Assembly (NCBI RefSeq): GCF_964199755.1 | Contig: NC_133901.1 | Span: forward strand, 43,493,418-43,557,417 | DNA: 64,000 nucleotides | Reading direction: 5' to 3' | From: Larus michahellis | Lineage: Eukaryota > Chordata > Aves > Charadriiformes > Laridae | In this document: piece by piece, positions 38,201 through 50,200 of the stretch | How the letters are laid out: the number at the start of each line of letters is the position of its first letter | Position numbering within the stretch: the first letter of the stretch is position 1 | Translations under genes and position numbers: made by a program | The notes under the pieces: generated by a model | Databases searched by the model: none | Told to the model about the DNA's origin: nothing | Seen by the model: the letters and a program-made list of their open reading frames with translations, nothing else

Positions 38201-39291
38201 TACTGTATCAAGCAGACATTTGGTTGATTGAATCTTAATATTTTACAAAACATGTTCTTAATTCTATTGATTATTGCCTATTTATTTTACATTTTTCCTT
38301 CTTTGCAGTTCACCAAGAGATTTCCAGTGATGGGATGAGCTGGTCTATTCTGGGTCTGCCTGTAGTCTCTTATCTTGACTCTGGAGAGTACATCTGCAAA
38401 GCAAAGAATTTTCTGGGGGCAACAGAGGCGTTCATATCTCTCATCATCACGGACTCAGAAAGCACGGATGACCCCAACTCTAATGCCAAAGGTGCATGGA
38501 GCGGGAAGGCAAGCGGGATGGAGGCAGCTGCCTACAATGACAAGCTAGTGGCAAGGTACATTATCACCACCTCCACTGTGCCTACCCTGGGGGCTGGAGT
38601 GGGCACCGGAGAGGGCCTTCTCCCAGATGTGGCACAAGATAGCAACCCCAGAAACCTGCTGGTGAGCCCGCCTACTGGCCAGCAGGAGCCAGAGCGAATT
38701 GTGAGGTCCGTCAGGGTGATAGGAGACACAGATCAGAGTATCACCCTGGCCTGGAAGGCGCCTCTGGCAAAGAACACAACAGTGTTCAGTGTCCTCTATG
38801 CCATCTTTGGAGAGAGAGACATGCGTCGGATCAATGTGGAGCCAGGGAAGACAAAGGTCACCATTTATGGTCTGCTGCCAAAGACCAAATACATCGTGTG
38901 TGTCTGTGTGAAAGGGCTGATCCCCAGGAAGGAGCAATGCATCATATTTTCCACTGACGAAGTTGTCAGTGCAGGAGGGACCCAGAAGCTCATCAATGTG
39001 GTTGTCATCAGCGTGGCCTGTGTCATTGCTGTTCCTCTGACGCTGGTGGTCTGCTGCGGAGCACTGAAAAGGCGCTGCAAAAAATGCTTTGTGCGGAAAC
39101 CCAAGGAAATTCAGGAGTCCTATGTCACCTTTGAAAGCCTGTCTCCTGGGGCCAAGGCAAAAGGCGTGGAAGGAGAATACTTGACTAGACATACTCCTGA
39201 TGAGTCGAACAGGCTGCTGTCTGCCCGATCCAGCGTGGACTCAGAAGCAATACCAAAGATAGAGGGGCAACCTAATGAATACTTTTGCTGA
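29082..39291 (+). CDS. LRIT1: LRIT1, leucine-rich repeat, Ig-like and transmembrane domains 1 (complete)
   Basis: LRIT1 is a single-pass membrane protein of photoreceptors, found at their synapses, where it tunes signalling to bipolar cells. Four coding exons (29082-29203, 31766-32232, 35543-35848, 38309-39291) join in frame with phases 2, 1, 1 to give 625 residues; human LRIT1 has 623. In order there are a signal peptide (about 1-22), LRRNT with CPSQCSC, LRRs (about 60-185), LRRCT from DNPWVCDC (201-251), an Ig domain with C275, W287 and C328, an FN3 domain (about 431-514), a helix LINVVVISVACVIAVPLTLV (526-548) and a tail with RLLSARSSVDSE ending NEYFC, as in human. The start has good Kozak context (GCC before ATG). 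Order relative to RGR and LRIT2 supports LRIT1 rather than LRIT2 or LRIT3. Confidence 0.97.
29688..29706 (+). repeat. (AAT)n microsatellite
   Basis: About six uninterrupted ATA/AAT units. Confidence 0.9.
30442..30457 (+). repeat. (AC)8 microsatellite
   Basis: An uninterrupted AC dinucleotide run of about eight units in LRIT1 intron 1. Confidence 0.9.
31766..32232 (+). CDS. LRIT1: LRIT1 coding exon 2 (leucine-rich repeats)
   Basis: The acceptor is TTTCCCCCCAG and the donor is CTAG|GTAAGA. The exon codes residues 42-196 with tandem LRRs such as LEYLWMPYNSL, LQELRLDGNDL, LRLLDLHNNEL and [11 protein letters not shown]. It ends in phase 1 inside glycine 197. Confidence 0.97.
32233..35542 (+). 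other. LRIT1: LRIT1 intron 2
   Basis: This 3310-base phase-1 intron splits the LRRs from the LRRCT. LRIT2 has no intron at this place. Nothing else is recognised apart from a very weak CR1-like stretch near 34945-35095. Confidence 0.85.
35543..35848 (+). CDS. LRIT1: LRIT1 coding exon 3 (LRRCT, first half of Ig)
   Basis: The acceptor is TTATTTTGACAG and the donor is ACAG|GTGGGT. The exon encodes LQDNPWVCDC, the LRR C-terminal cap with cysteines 205, 207, 232 and 251, then the start of the Ig domain, VLLRCGTTGVPIPELSWRR. It ends in phase 1 after the sequon NGT. Confidence 0.96.
35849..38308 (+). other. LRIT1: LRIT1 intron 3
   Basis: This 2460-base phase-1 intron interrupts the Ig domain, as the last intron of LRIT2 does. 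No other content is recognised. Confidence 0.85.
38309..39291 (+). CDS. LRIT1: LRIT1 coding exon 4 (Ig end, FN3, transmembrane, tail)
   Basis: The acceptor is CTTCTTTGCAG; the split codon G|TT gives valine 299 and then HQEISSDG. The exon contains the second Ig cysteine (SGEYICKAKN), a low-complexity linker, FN3, the membrane helix and the cytoplasmic tail. It ends at a TGA at 39289-39291. Confidence 0.97.
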
Positions 39292-39717
39292 TAGTAAATA
39301 GGCTGATTGTCAGCTCGCTAGGTGGAAAGCATATGGTGGAAAGTATGGTGGAAAGAATGACTGTGCTCTAGCACTGCAGGCCACCCTGTCAATGTGTCCA
39401 TCTCCAACATGTTCTGGAGAAGGATGCAAGAGGGTAGATGGTGCCCAGGCTTTACAGAAATGTGTTGCTTATCCCACCTGGGGTTTGCTGTTTTTTACCC
39501 AGTCAAAAGCTTCTATAATAATTGCCTCATTTTCCTGGACCACTTTTATTTTCGTAAAATGAAGCGTGCACACTGAGTGTGAGGACATTAAACAAAATTT
39601 CTGAGCATGCTCTGCTCAGTGTTGTTTAGTACCTGCTCTGCAATATGCTAAGTATTTTATTCTCAGGTCTTTTGATGTTCTTTTGGTTGACAAATGGGGG
39701 AGTGTTTAGTAATTTTA

Positions 39718-39723
39718 AATAAA
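39718..39723 (+). terminator. LRIT1: Candidate LRIT1 polyadenylation signal AATAAA
   Basis: This is the first canonical AATAAA after the LRIT1 stop, about 430 bases downstream. A weaker ATTAAA lies at 39587-39592. Which one is used cannot be told from sequence. Confidence 0.5.
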
Positions 39724-42700
39724 TATCTATGAAGGTGAAGATTGAGTCTCACCTCTTACATCCCCCATGTTTGTGTGAAACATGCGGCTTGATGCTTAAT
39801 AGATCACTAGGCGCAGATGTACAGCAACCGTTTCTACTATGTCCAACATAATAACAGCTCTGTGCTCTGAATTCAGAGAAACGTGCAAAGGAGAGAGAAA
39901 TCAAGAGACAAAACCCAATCCACTCCTAAGAATGCATAATAGAGAGTGTTTTGTGATTGCACTTTGGCCCTAAACACTATTCTTAAGATTTTCTTGAACA
40001 ACAGTACCACTCAGGTCTTTCAGTATCAGGCCTAGCTGGCAATTTTTAGCTGTATTGTAATTAGTAGAGTATGTTTTATATCAGCTGTGCTAGTTAAAAA
40101 TCATACAATATCCTACTCTGCAAATGGTATGTGGCATTGTAGTGCTTTGTAATCATACTGAAAAACCTACATTAGACAGTTCTGCAAAAATCTCTCAGAC
40201 CAGCCCTGCGGTTGCTGCCAGCTCTCCTGACAAAACTGGTGGTGAAGACCAGAAGGCTCAGCCACGCACATGTGGTTTGGTTGTGAAAATGCCTTGCTCC
40301 ACGCAGAGCAGGGGGATGTGGTGTGGTGGCAGACCCCTGGCCAGACACACATCAGCCGTACTTTCACCATGCCATCAGTGGCGGCAGAGGCTCAGTGCGG
40401 ACTTTCGGGTTTCAAACATTTTACAGGTTCAAGAACCCTGAAAAGAACTGTCTAATATTCATCTAAATGTACTTTCGTATCCAGCATGAGCTAATCAGTT
40501 ATTTAAGTCCTGCTGCTCCACTGGAATTTGGATCTGAGTGCTTATCACAAAGCAATTCCCAACTGTGTAATTTTCTACTCCAGTCCCTCGTGTAGTAATA
40601 CTGTATATAATGTTTTTCTCTTTGTAATAAATATTCTTCATGAAGAAAATTATATATGTTCTGCCAAATGTTGAATGGGAGGGATCCAGCCAAGTTGAAA
40701 CGATAACTGATAAAGTTTGCTGAATTGTTTTGAAATGTGTATTTGTAAATGCATTGGAAGGATCTCTACTCACATTCTGCACGGGTACATACAGTGTGGG
40801 TTAGCAAAATTTGCTTTTGGAGCAAAATTCAGTTGGAATGGAGCCCCGTATGGATTTTGCAAGTCTTCCTTGTACGGAAGGTTTCAGTTATGTCAGATTA
40901 CTTGGCCTGATGGAAAAAGCAAGTAATTTGATCTCAACATAAATACTAGCAACAGGGTATACATTACAATAGTTTCTGATAGGACTCCCTCTATTCCTTA
41001 CATTGGTGATAAAGAGTATTGGGAGAATTTGTCAATGCCTGTATAAAAGAAGGCATGCTACTTCTATCACTGAACTGCATAGATTTTTAGGTTTACAAAT
41101 AACATTTTGCAAAATTATGTATTTTAATACAACAAGTTAATTGATGAAGTATGTAGTATGTTATAGATCTATTACTTATTTATACAGTTGCATTTCCCAG
41201 GATGATTTTTAGAGTCTCTTTCCAAGGTAGAACAAAAATATTCTTCCAGTAGCAGTTTTTGGGATGAGTTACAAGGATTGCTGTATTGTTGAGCCTGATT
41301 CCTGCCCACATCTGCAGCAGTATCACTGCACCGTGCAGAAATCAGCCTGACATGGCCCTGGATGGATAAGCTATCCCTGAAGAATCAAGGCTGTCCTAAA
41401 GCTCTCCCGTGGTGAACGGAGTGGACCTACTGCCCAAGGACTTTCCCGTAAGTCAGGTTTGCAGGAGCTAACTGGGAAGGAGAGAGAGGTATTTTACCCT
41501 TCAGCTGCGTGAAGGCACGAGCTGGGTAATTTGCCACATGCAGCCCTGTCGAGGAGCAGCCCTCGCCTGCTCCGTGGGTGCATGCTTCGACACATGGTCT
41601 GTGAGTTGGCAATGGAAAAGGCAGCGGCTGGGCCAGCGCTGTCGCTCTGTGCTTGTGGGGAGGGGAGGATGGAGAGGTCATCCTGTGACATTCACTGTGG
41701 ATATGTTAAGTTTTACAGACTCTACTGGATATTTTTTTGCACTTTGAATAGATAGTGATCCCAAGTAGAACAAACATGATTTTTCTTTTCTATTTCCTAT
41801 GGCTGTTTCTCACTGTCTCATAGGTGAGGCATCACAGTTTACCATCTCCAGTGCTGCTGCTCCAAAACAAGCCCCTCTCTCTCCTGCAGTGGTGATTCAC
41901 ACAAGATAGGCAATAGATGGAAACAAGTAAACTGATTTTCTGCTGAATGTGACTTTCAAGGCTCTGGGTCAGATTTTCAGTGGTATGAGGCATATAAAGA
42001 AGCAGATAAATACCTCACTGGATTTTTTTGTTGTTGCTATTTTAACCGAAGGGGTGTTAGGCACCTAGTTGCAGCAGGATTAGCTCAGGCAAGCTTCCCT
42101 CTCTGGTCATAAGACATGTGAATGGAGCTGGCTCAGAGATCAGGCAAGGAGAATATTCATCCCTGGAAGCCATTTCTTACTTGGTTAAAGTCAGACCTTG
42201 GACAAACATGTGCTGTAAGAACCAAAATCAACACCTGAATATCTTTTGTAATTACTGCATTAATAGAGTTTTAAATATTTTTTTGGACACTTTTTTGTGC
42301 TTGGTTTTCTTTTCCCCTGGAAAACGTTTCCACTGCTACTAATCTGTTTGTGTCAGTTTTTGACCAATTTGTTGCTTTTTGGGGTCTATTTCAAATGTTT
42401 TGGCACTGTCAAACAATATATTTTGGAATCCCTTGGAGTACAGCGTTCCCTACTTTAGTATTAAACCATTTTAAAGTTCATTCTCAGCTGAGTGTTGGAT
42501 CACTTCACTAATACTTAGCAATAAAATAATTGTTCACTTGCATTAGGCCGGAGGTTGCGCTGGCTGCCTGGGCTGAGTGCTTGGGAGAGCGGTATGAGCC
42601 ACTCCTCGATGGGCTCGTCATGTGATATATAACAAAGTCAAACTTCTCCTTCCACAGCAGCTTTTTATACTTATTTTGGAAATCAGATAAGCGTAAAATT

Positions 42701-45700
42701 GAAAAATTAAGGATAAGGTTTCAAAAAGAAGGTAATAGTGTTTTAAAAATCAATCCAAATACTGCCCTGAAAAATTGTTATTATTTCTTTTTCTTAAAAG
42801 GATCTGCTGAAAAGCAGCTATCAAAATGAAGGAAGTGAGCGGAATATAAATGAAATAATGTGCCCCAAGTGATTAAAAAGGAGTACTGCAAGTAGTTGAA
42901 GTGCAAGAAGAAATGTAAAAAACATGTTGAAGCTTTGAAACGTGTTTTTCCAAACGTCTTAAAAAGTGTACTGCTCTGGTGAGTAGATCCAGACAAAGGC
43001 TAATGCTGGCTCTGAAATATTTTTAAGGCCACATTTGTATAAAAATTCCACAAATGAAAAATAATGTTCAGGCTGACAAACACCTTATTTCCACAGTGTG
43101 ATTTAAACATGTTGGAAGGCTATAATTGCGCTAAGTGTAACTTTCAGATTTGTTTCTGTGTGCTCAGAAAGAATAAACAAAAATGTCTTTAAATGGTTAA
43201 AAAATGTAGGACACGAAAATGTGCACGTGCATATATATGAATTTGTGAAAAAAAGAAGGAAAAAAGAAGAACCCCAAAATGTCAAGAAGGACAGTAAAAG
43301 ATTTTTCAAGATATTTTCAAAAATGAATGGATATTGAAGAATGACTTTGAAAGCATTCCAATGGTAAAATAAAATCTAAAGGTTAAAAAGCTCCTGAAGA
43401 AGCTGGCATCAAAGTCCCGCAATGTCGGAGTGTTCTGGGAATGTCTGAAAAGTTTCAGGATGTATTTAATCAACACTCAGTGCTACAGTACTGTGGCTGA
43501 GTGGGAGTTTTGCCAGCTTTAAAGTCCATGAATAGAAGAGGCAAATTGTTGCCCAAAACAGAGCAAAAGAATTAACCCCCATTTTACTTTCCTGTTAATC
43601 CAAATTAAAAAGAAATAATTTAGCAATTGCCAGTAAAGGTTCAAGCTGATGAGAAATAAGTGTGTGCACCCCAGAGAGCAGGACCAGGAGTTTCTTGGAG
43701 GTGGCAGCGAGCCTTGGAGCAGTGCCCGTGTTTCCTGAGGGCTGGGGCTGCTGGCGGTGACGTGGGGCTGCTGCAGTCACACCTCACTGGAGCGTGTTAG
43801 CCCTTGGCCCCTGGTTTCGGCGTGGGAGACAGACTCTGCTCCTGCCCTGAAGTGCCCTGAGCAAGAGACGAAGCCTTTCCTTTCCTTGGAAGGGTGAAAG
43901 AGGGCAGGTGGTGCCCCTTTGCCAACTCTCTGTGGGACTTGCTGTGGTGGAGCTGGAGCTGCCATGCCCCAGGGGACCCTGCCAGTGGCATTGGGGTACT
44001 CAAAAAAATTGAGGAAAGACCTGCAAGTTTGTACAGCTGCTGTTGTTGTTGAAAGCTTGTGAAGGCAAAGTCTTAATCACCTCTTTTCATGTCACCCTCC
44101 TCTTCGTTCAAAGCTGTTTTTTCAAGCCCGTACCATTTGGTGTTACATGCACCATATCTGAAATACCCAACTGCAGCCTTCACCTCGTATGTCCTCCCCA
44201 GCAGGGATTTCTAATGCCGATAGCCCTGGCAGAGGGACTGTAATTGGAAAGCATCAGCCTGGACTTGATTTCTTACAGACCTGTGTGTGCCTGTCCGTTT
44301 CAAGATGGAGTTTGACTCCCTCGCCGTTGCTGGAAACATGCAGTGGGTGTCCTTTCGGCGTTTGCTTTGGCAATAAGCACAGTCTCTTAAACTCCACTTC
44401 CCATAGATTAGCAGACAATGCCTCTACAGAGATTTATTTTGACAGCTTGGGTTTTAGACAGCTTGTTCTGCATTTTGGCTTTGGCCAGGATGCCACATGA
44501 CATTAAAGAGCAGCTGAACTGAGTGGACATCTGCTGTCACAAAAGTGACCATTAAATTTACAGGCAGGCATAAACTAGGCTGAATTAAAAAGGCAACAAA
44601 ATCCCACTCCAGTAGGAAACATAAACATAATGGCTGCAGCTAACACTGTTTGGGGTATTTTTTTTTTCCTTATTTTCCTTTCTTTTCTTCCCTCCCACCG
44701 CACCCGAGAAAGTGGGTAAACTCTCTGCCTACTAATTCATCTGACTTTTGATAAGTAATTCACCGCTAGTTTCTCAGGTTGATACAGGATCTTCTGAGTA
44801 CAGTTGGGGTTTGGGAATATTTAGAGAAATGGCCTCTCAAACAGCAAATAAATATCCGCCTGAAAACAGACGGAGCATTGGCCCATGGTACTGACTGACA
44901 CCGCTCTTTAAAAGGCCATTTTCTGGTCCGGTAGAAGATAGGCAGGACTGGGAGGAGACCTCACATGAGAGAAAGAAAACAACTGCAATTCTTTTTTTTT
45001 TTTCTGTTAATCAACCAACAAATTTATTTAAATTAATGTATTTCTTTCTAATAGAGAAGCTTAGATGAAATTTTACTTGCTGCATCCCAGGACATTGGGC
45101 ATTATTAGGCACCTGTACTGTGCCCAAAGATGTACATGGGGGAACCACCAAGAGTTTTCACTCTATATAGAAACTTGTTAATAAATGATGCTTTTCATGA
45201 AAGACTTTTGAAGACATAGTTGCCGTGTACTTTAAAACCTACCCTGCAGGCCACGGAAGAGGGATGTGAAGGTGGTAAAGGAGGTTTTTGTAAGGTTGGG
45301 CTTGGTGAATCTCTCCTGCTGACCCCCCCCCAGTGCTGGAGACAACTGAGCTGCCCCTGAACTAGCAGCCTCGCTGGTGGCATGTGTGCAGCTCATAAAG
45401 TGGGCAGTTTTTGGGTGGATTTCCCTTGTGAACCCCATGCACTGATGGGCATCTCCATCACCTCATGAATACTTGGCCAGTATGACTGGACAAGCCAATG
45501 ACCTGGGTGGACCTCAACCATTTCTCCCATCATGGGAAGGTGCCCCATCACTTCTAATGCTCAACACCACGATCAGGTGGGGGTTCTATAGCTGCTGCAT
45601 CTGCTGTGCTACAGACCAGCAGCCTTTCTCCTTCACTCACGGCTTACCGACACATTAAAATGTAGGGCAGCTGTTGAAATATCAAGTACTGCACCATGGA

Positions 45701-46747
45701 CAAATAAGGTACATTTCAGTTTAAAAAAATAATAACCTCATACAGTCGTGGTTAGATGCTGGGCATAGAGAGCAACAGCAGCCCAGCAGGCCCACTACTC
45801 ATGGCCTGCTGCTTGTCCACGGCAGGCCATCAGGAAGTGCTGCAACAGTCCCCAGTGGTTTCCCCACCAGTTCATTTTGCCAATTCCCCTTGAAATCAAA
45901 GCAGATGATGATTTAAAAGATGCAGAATCAATCCTAAATCTTCTGTAGGCTTACAATGGCTATGCTATTGCACACGCCCCCGCACCCATGTATAGCTCTA
46001 AGCCGTCACACTATAAATATTTTTCTATCCTGGTCCCATAGGTTAGAGGTTAAGTAGGTTGAGGCTAATCTTGATTTGTGACCCAGCTTCACATGTACTG
46101 GCGGTAAGGTTAAGCCCTTTTCTAGCGGCATGCTGCCTTCTGTGGGCTGTAATGAAGCCCATATACACTAGATGGCCCCAGGAGAACGCAGCACTGCTTG
46201 GAAATCATAACCGAAAACTGCTATATTGGATTTAAAAAAAAATAAATTAAAATCTGGTTATTCCAAATTCCTTCTCATGGAATTATTTAGGCTGAATTTT
46301 TCAAGCTGACTGAAAGGCAATCAGCCCATGTCTTCCAGAGTAAGACAGAGAATTTAAAATATTGAAATTGCACTGACATTTTATATTTATACAATAGAGA
46401 TTAACTCGAAAGGTATTCTTTTCTCAGAGCAGCCCACAGACTGGCTACAGCTATGTTGCTGTTTTCATTACTAGCACATAAGAATGGAGATGGGGCTGGG
46501 GGGGTGGGGGGAAGTTGTTTCAGAGGAAAAAAACCACCATACTTACATTTCTGTGAGAGAGTAACTAAGTTTGGGGAGTAGGTTTCTCGCTCAGCATGTG
46601 CAATTGTACACCCTGCACAGAGCTGTGGGCACGTTTTGGGCCTGCAAGATGCACTGCCAGATTATGGCTGTGAAATCTGGCCCTTACTGTGGTTTTCCGC
46701 CTTGATAAATGTCATTAAAATGCAGGAGATTAAGACCGATCCCCTTG

Positions 46748-46752
<5 letters not shown>

Positions 46753-46782
<30 letters not shown>
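46753..46782 (+). repeat. Poly(A) tract of 30 bases
   Basis: Thirty uninterrupted A residues lie about 320 bases upstream of the LRIT2 start. The flanks do not look like a processed pseudogene or a known repeat, so it is best read as a simple repeat. Confidence 0.9.
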
Positions 46783-46785
<3 letters not shown>

Positions 46786-47014
46786 TAACCAAGCCTGGTT
46801 AACTACTTGCAAGGACTTGGGAACAGAAGTACTTTTGGCTCCATCTTCATGTTGCCAACCAAACAAATGTGTCTGTCAAAATCCCTGCAGATACAGAATA
46901 AATGCCAAGAGTGGTCCCAGGGGTGATTTTTAGCACTTTGACACAGACTCTGAACCATACTACATGTCTTCTTTAGGGTCGGGTCCCCAGCAGGATTTAT
47001 TTCTGCGTCAAGGA

Positions 47015-47020
47015 AGATTA
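47015..47020 (-). promoter_or_regulatory. LRIT2: OTX/CRX-like AGATTA site upstream of LRIT2
   Basis: AGATTA (minus strand TAATCT) lies about 80 bases upstream of the LRIT2 ATG and fits the degenerate K50-homeodomain core TAATCY. A single short match is weak evidence. Confidence 0.22.
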
Positions 47021-47098
47021 CAGCTAATAGGATTTGCTTCTTGGAGGCTGTTGGCATGTTTGGTGCACACCCTGCACAGTGCTTTCTTAAAGGAGAAT

Positions 47099-47208
47099 AT
47101 GGACCCTATTTGTCATATTTTTCTTCTTCTTCTAGCCTTCCACAAGATAAACCCATCTGTTTCATCTTGTGTCACAGGATGCTCTTGTTCTCAAGACAGC
47201 TTTGGAAG
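47099..47208 (+). CDS. LRIT2: LRIT2 coding exon 1 (signal peptide, LRRNT start)
   Basis: The exon encodes 36 residues plus two bases: leader, then [14 protein letters not shown], corresponding to human FCLPGCTCSEESFGR. It ends GGAAG before a GTAAGA donor. An upstream in-frame ATG at 46964 would remove the N-terminal position of the leader, so 47099 is chosen. Confidence 0.9.
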
Positions 47209-50200
47209 GTAAGAATGCTAGTTACACTAGTTGTAGCACCAGCGAAGCAGTTCGGAGATTCCCAATATATATTTGCTGATGTTGCGAGCACCAAAACCAA
47301 ACAGATGGCTGCATGGTATGCCTCTTCTAAGTCTTGAATAGTAATAGCTTGAGCACAGAATGAGATTTCTCTTATTTCTCTGAGATATGTAGTTGCATAT
47401 GTAGCAAGTTTTATGACTTAATTGTAGCCTTTTGGGAAAACGGGTGTAAATCCAAACTGAAGGATAGATCTATGGCTTATGCATGCACTATATATAATGC
47501 CTTATAATTATTCAAGTGCTTGTAGACACGAATAGGGACCGGGTTCGTTAATTACGAATGTGGTGTGTGACCTGGAGAATTTTCTGGTTTCCTCCTTAGG
47601 AGTTTGCTCTGCATGTCTGCACTGCTGAGGCAGATCCCTGCAAACATCCCTCAGGACATGCGGAAAATTAGAATAGAAAATTCTCACCTAACAGAATTGC
47701 CTCGCGGGTCTTTTGAGAACGTTAGTGCCTTGGAGTATCTCTGGCTCAATTTTAACAACATCACGGTGATGCACATCAAGAGCCTGGAATATCTGCCGGC
47801 ACTGAAGGAGCTGCGCTTGCAAGGGAACAAATTAAGTTCGGTGCCATGGACAGCATTTCAAGACACTCCAGCTCTGAAAATCCTGGATCTGAAGCACAAC
47901 CGGTTGGATGTCCTTCCAGAACATGCACTCCGCTATCTGCCCAACCTGACCTATTTAGATCTATCCTCAAATCAGCTTACTGTCATATCCAGGGATGTCT
48001 TCTATAGCTGGCCCGTCTATCAGAGAAGCCAGAGGGCGGAGGGACAGATAGAAGCTATTTCCAACGCCGTCTTGGCCCTTCATGACAACCCCTGGATTTG
48101 CGACTGTCGCCTGCGGGGATTTGTCCAGTTTATCAAGTCGGTTGGCCCACCTATTATTCTGATGAATTCCTATTTAACTTGCTCAAGCCCGAAATTCAGG
48201 GCAGGGAAGTTTTTTCATGAAGTGGAGCTCAACAGCTGCATGAAGCCCCTGACTTCGGCCCTTGACACCAACCTGACAGTCCCAGTAGGGCTAAATGTCA
48301 CCCTGACCTGCTTTGTGCAAGCCAGTCCTTCCCCGGCTGTCTGGTGGACCTATGCACTCAAACTTCTAAGGCCGTTTAATGGTAAGCAGAGATTTTTCTT
48401 CTTTTTTTTTTTTTTTTATTAAAAAAAATTACATTCTGTTATTCTGCTAATGTAGGTCTTCAGGCCAAAACAGTCACTACAACAGCTCTCAGCCCCTTTA
48501 GATCATCACAGTTATTGTGGTGGCAATAATCCAAATAATCTTAATCATCCTATGTGTCTAAGCACGTCTGAATGGCATGAGAAGAGCTGCTTCATGCAGG
48601 ATATCAGTCAAAGATGAAAGGAGCACGGCCTCATTTTTACACAATTATTTTATGTGTGGCTTTTTAGTAGTAGCTCTTTCATCATGACACATGATATAAG
48701 AACCATTAATAATACATCAGCCATACATATATAATAAACACGTACTTATCTAGACATGCATATATATTTACAATATATATTATATGCTATATGTATGTAT
48801 GTGTATATATATGTGCACACTATATTTGTATGTACATGTGTTTGTAGGAGCGTGCACACGCACACACACACTTGTATGTTTCTACACTAGTCCCATATAT
48901 TTTTCTTAAGAAATACCCCCACACACCACAGAACCCTGCAGCCCTCTTGTCTCTCGGTGTCCATTCATGTTCTGCAACCATGCCCTCCATAAGCCTTGCT
49001 TATTTTTATTCTTTATTGAGAGTCCCATAATATGAGGGCTTTTCCTCTTCCTCCCCATCCAGCTCAGCTCTTACACGCCCTCCATTACATTTATTTTTAC
49101 TAAGAGCCTTCAATAAAACAAGTTGCTATTTTCATCAGGTAAGCTAATAACGCACACGGGCACCACACAGGTTATGTGTGTTCCTAATAAGCCAGCTAGC
49201 CAAATAAGATAGCATTAGCCCTTAATCCTGGACTGATATTTGCTTTAATTGCAGCATTGTAGCAGCACTTGTGCATCTTCCCACAAACACATGCTGAATT
49301 AATTACGTACAAGCTTTTCCTGACCACAGCTATGCACCCCTATTTGGGCAGGCAACAGGGTGCTTCGTACTGTTCTTAAAGCTGCAGCTTGTGTCCAGCC
49401 CAATGCTCCCTGCCTCCACACGCCTCTTTTTGGCCCCAGCCTCTTGAGACTGAAGTTTTCCATACTCAGTCCTAATGGGGGATGAAGCGTGGGTCCAAAT
49501 TGCAGCTATGCCTCCTGCATCTCAGTGGCTTGCCCTGACCTGAGCATGCTGGTGGCAGATAGCACATGGGTCGCTTGGCCTCTGCCTGCAGCAGCCTCCC
49601 TATGACTGGATGTACTCCCTGTCCTGTGCTTGGGTGTCCCGGTGCTTCTATTGCCTTTTGTCCCAGAGAACCCTTTGCTGATGAGCTCTATGGGATTCGG
49701 CACGCTCCTGTGCCCCTCTTCCTCTTTCCCTGGGCAAGGCAGGACCTGCCTGGCCCCCATTCCACACCGAAGTGGTCTTGGGGCTACACCAAAGACTCCT
49801 TGCCTGCTTGCCCCCCCCCAACCTGCTCACACAACTCCCCTCTGCCCACAGTGTCCACGGAGCCCATCAGCGAGGAGACCGTCCGCTCAGAGCTGCTGAT
49901 CCCAGCAGCGCGGCCAGTGGACGCTGGCAACTACACCTGCACGGCCGCCAACTTCTTGGGCAACACCTCGGTGGCCATCACCCTCTGGGTGGGGGCCCCC
50001 TGGGCATCCACCCCTGACCCAGGCTGGGCCCCCATTGGGCCTGCTGAGCCGGGTGCCCACGTAGAAGTGCGCATTGCCAAGCAGACGGTCTACGGCATCA
50101 CCCTAGAGTGGTTTGCGGCGGCGGCAGCGGAGCCAGGTGAGATCTGGTACACACTCCTGGTGGGACGCTATGATGCTGCCCAGAAGGATGCCATCTACAT

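Larger units (their letters stand above)
39292..47098 (+). other. LRIT1 3' UTR and LRIT1-LRIT2 intergenic region
   Basis: The roughly 7.8 kb between the LRIT1 stop and the LRIT2 start has no convincing coding sequence. It is AT-rich around 42.7-43.4 kb, has a C9 run near 45326-45334, and carries a 30-base A run at 46753-46782. The LRIT2 promoter should lie at its right end. Confidence 0.65.

Noticed and set aside
38545-39192. Minus-strand ORF of 215 codons
   Set aside because: Antisense to LRIT1 exon 4.
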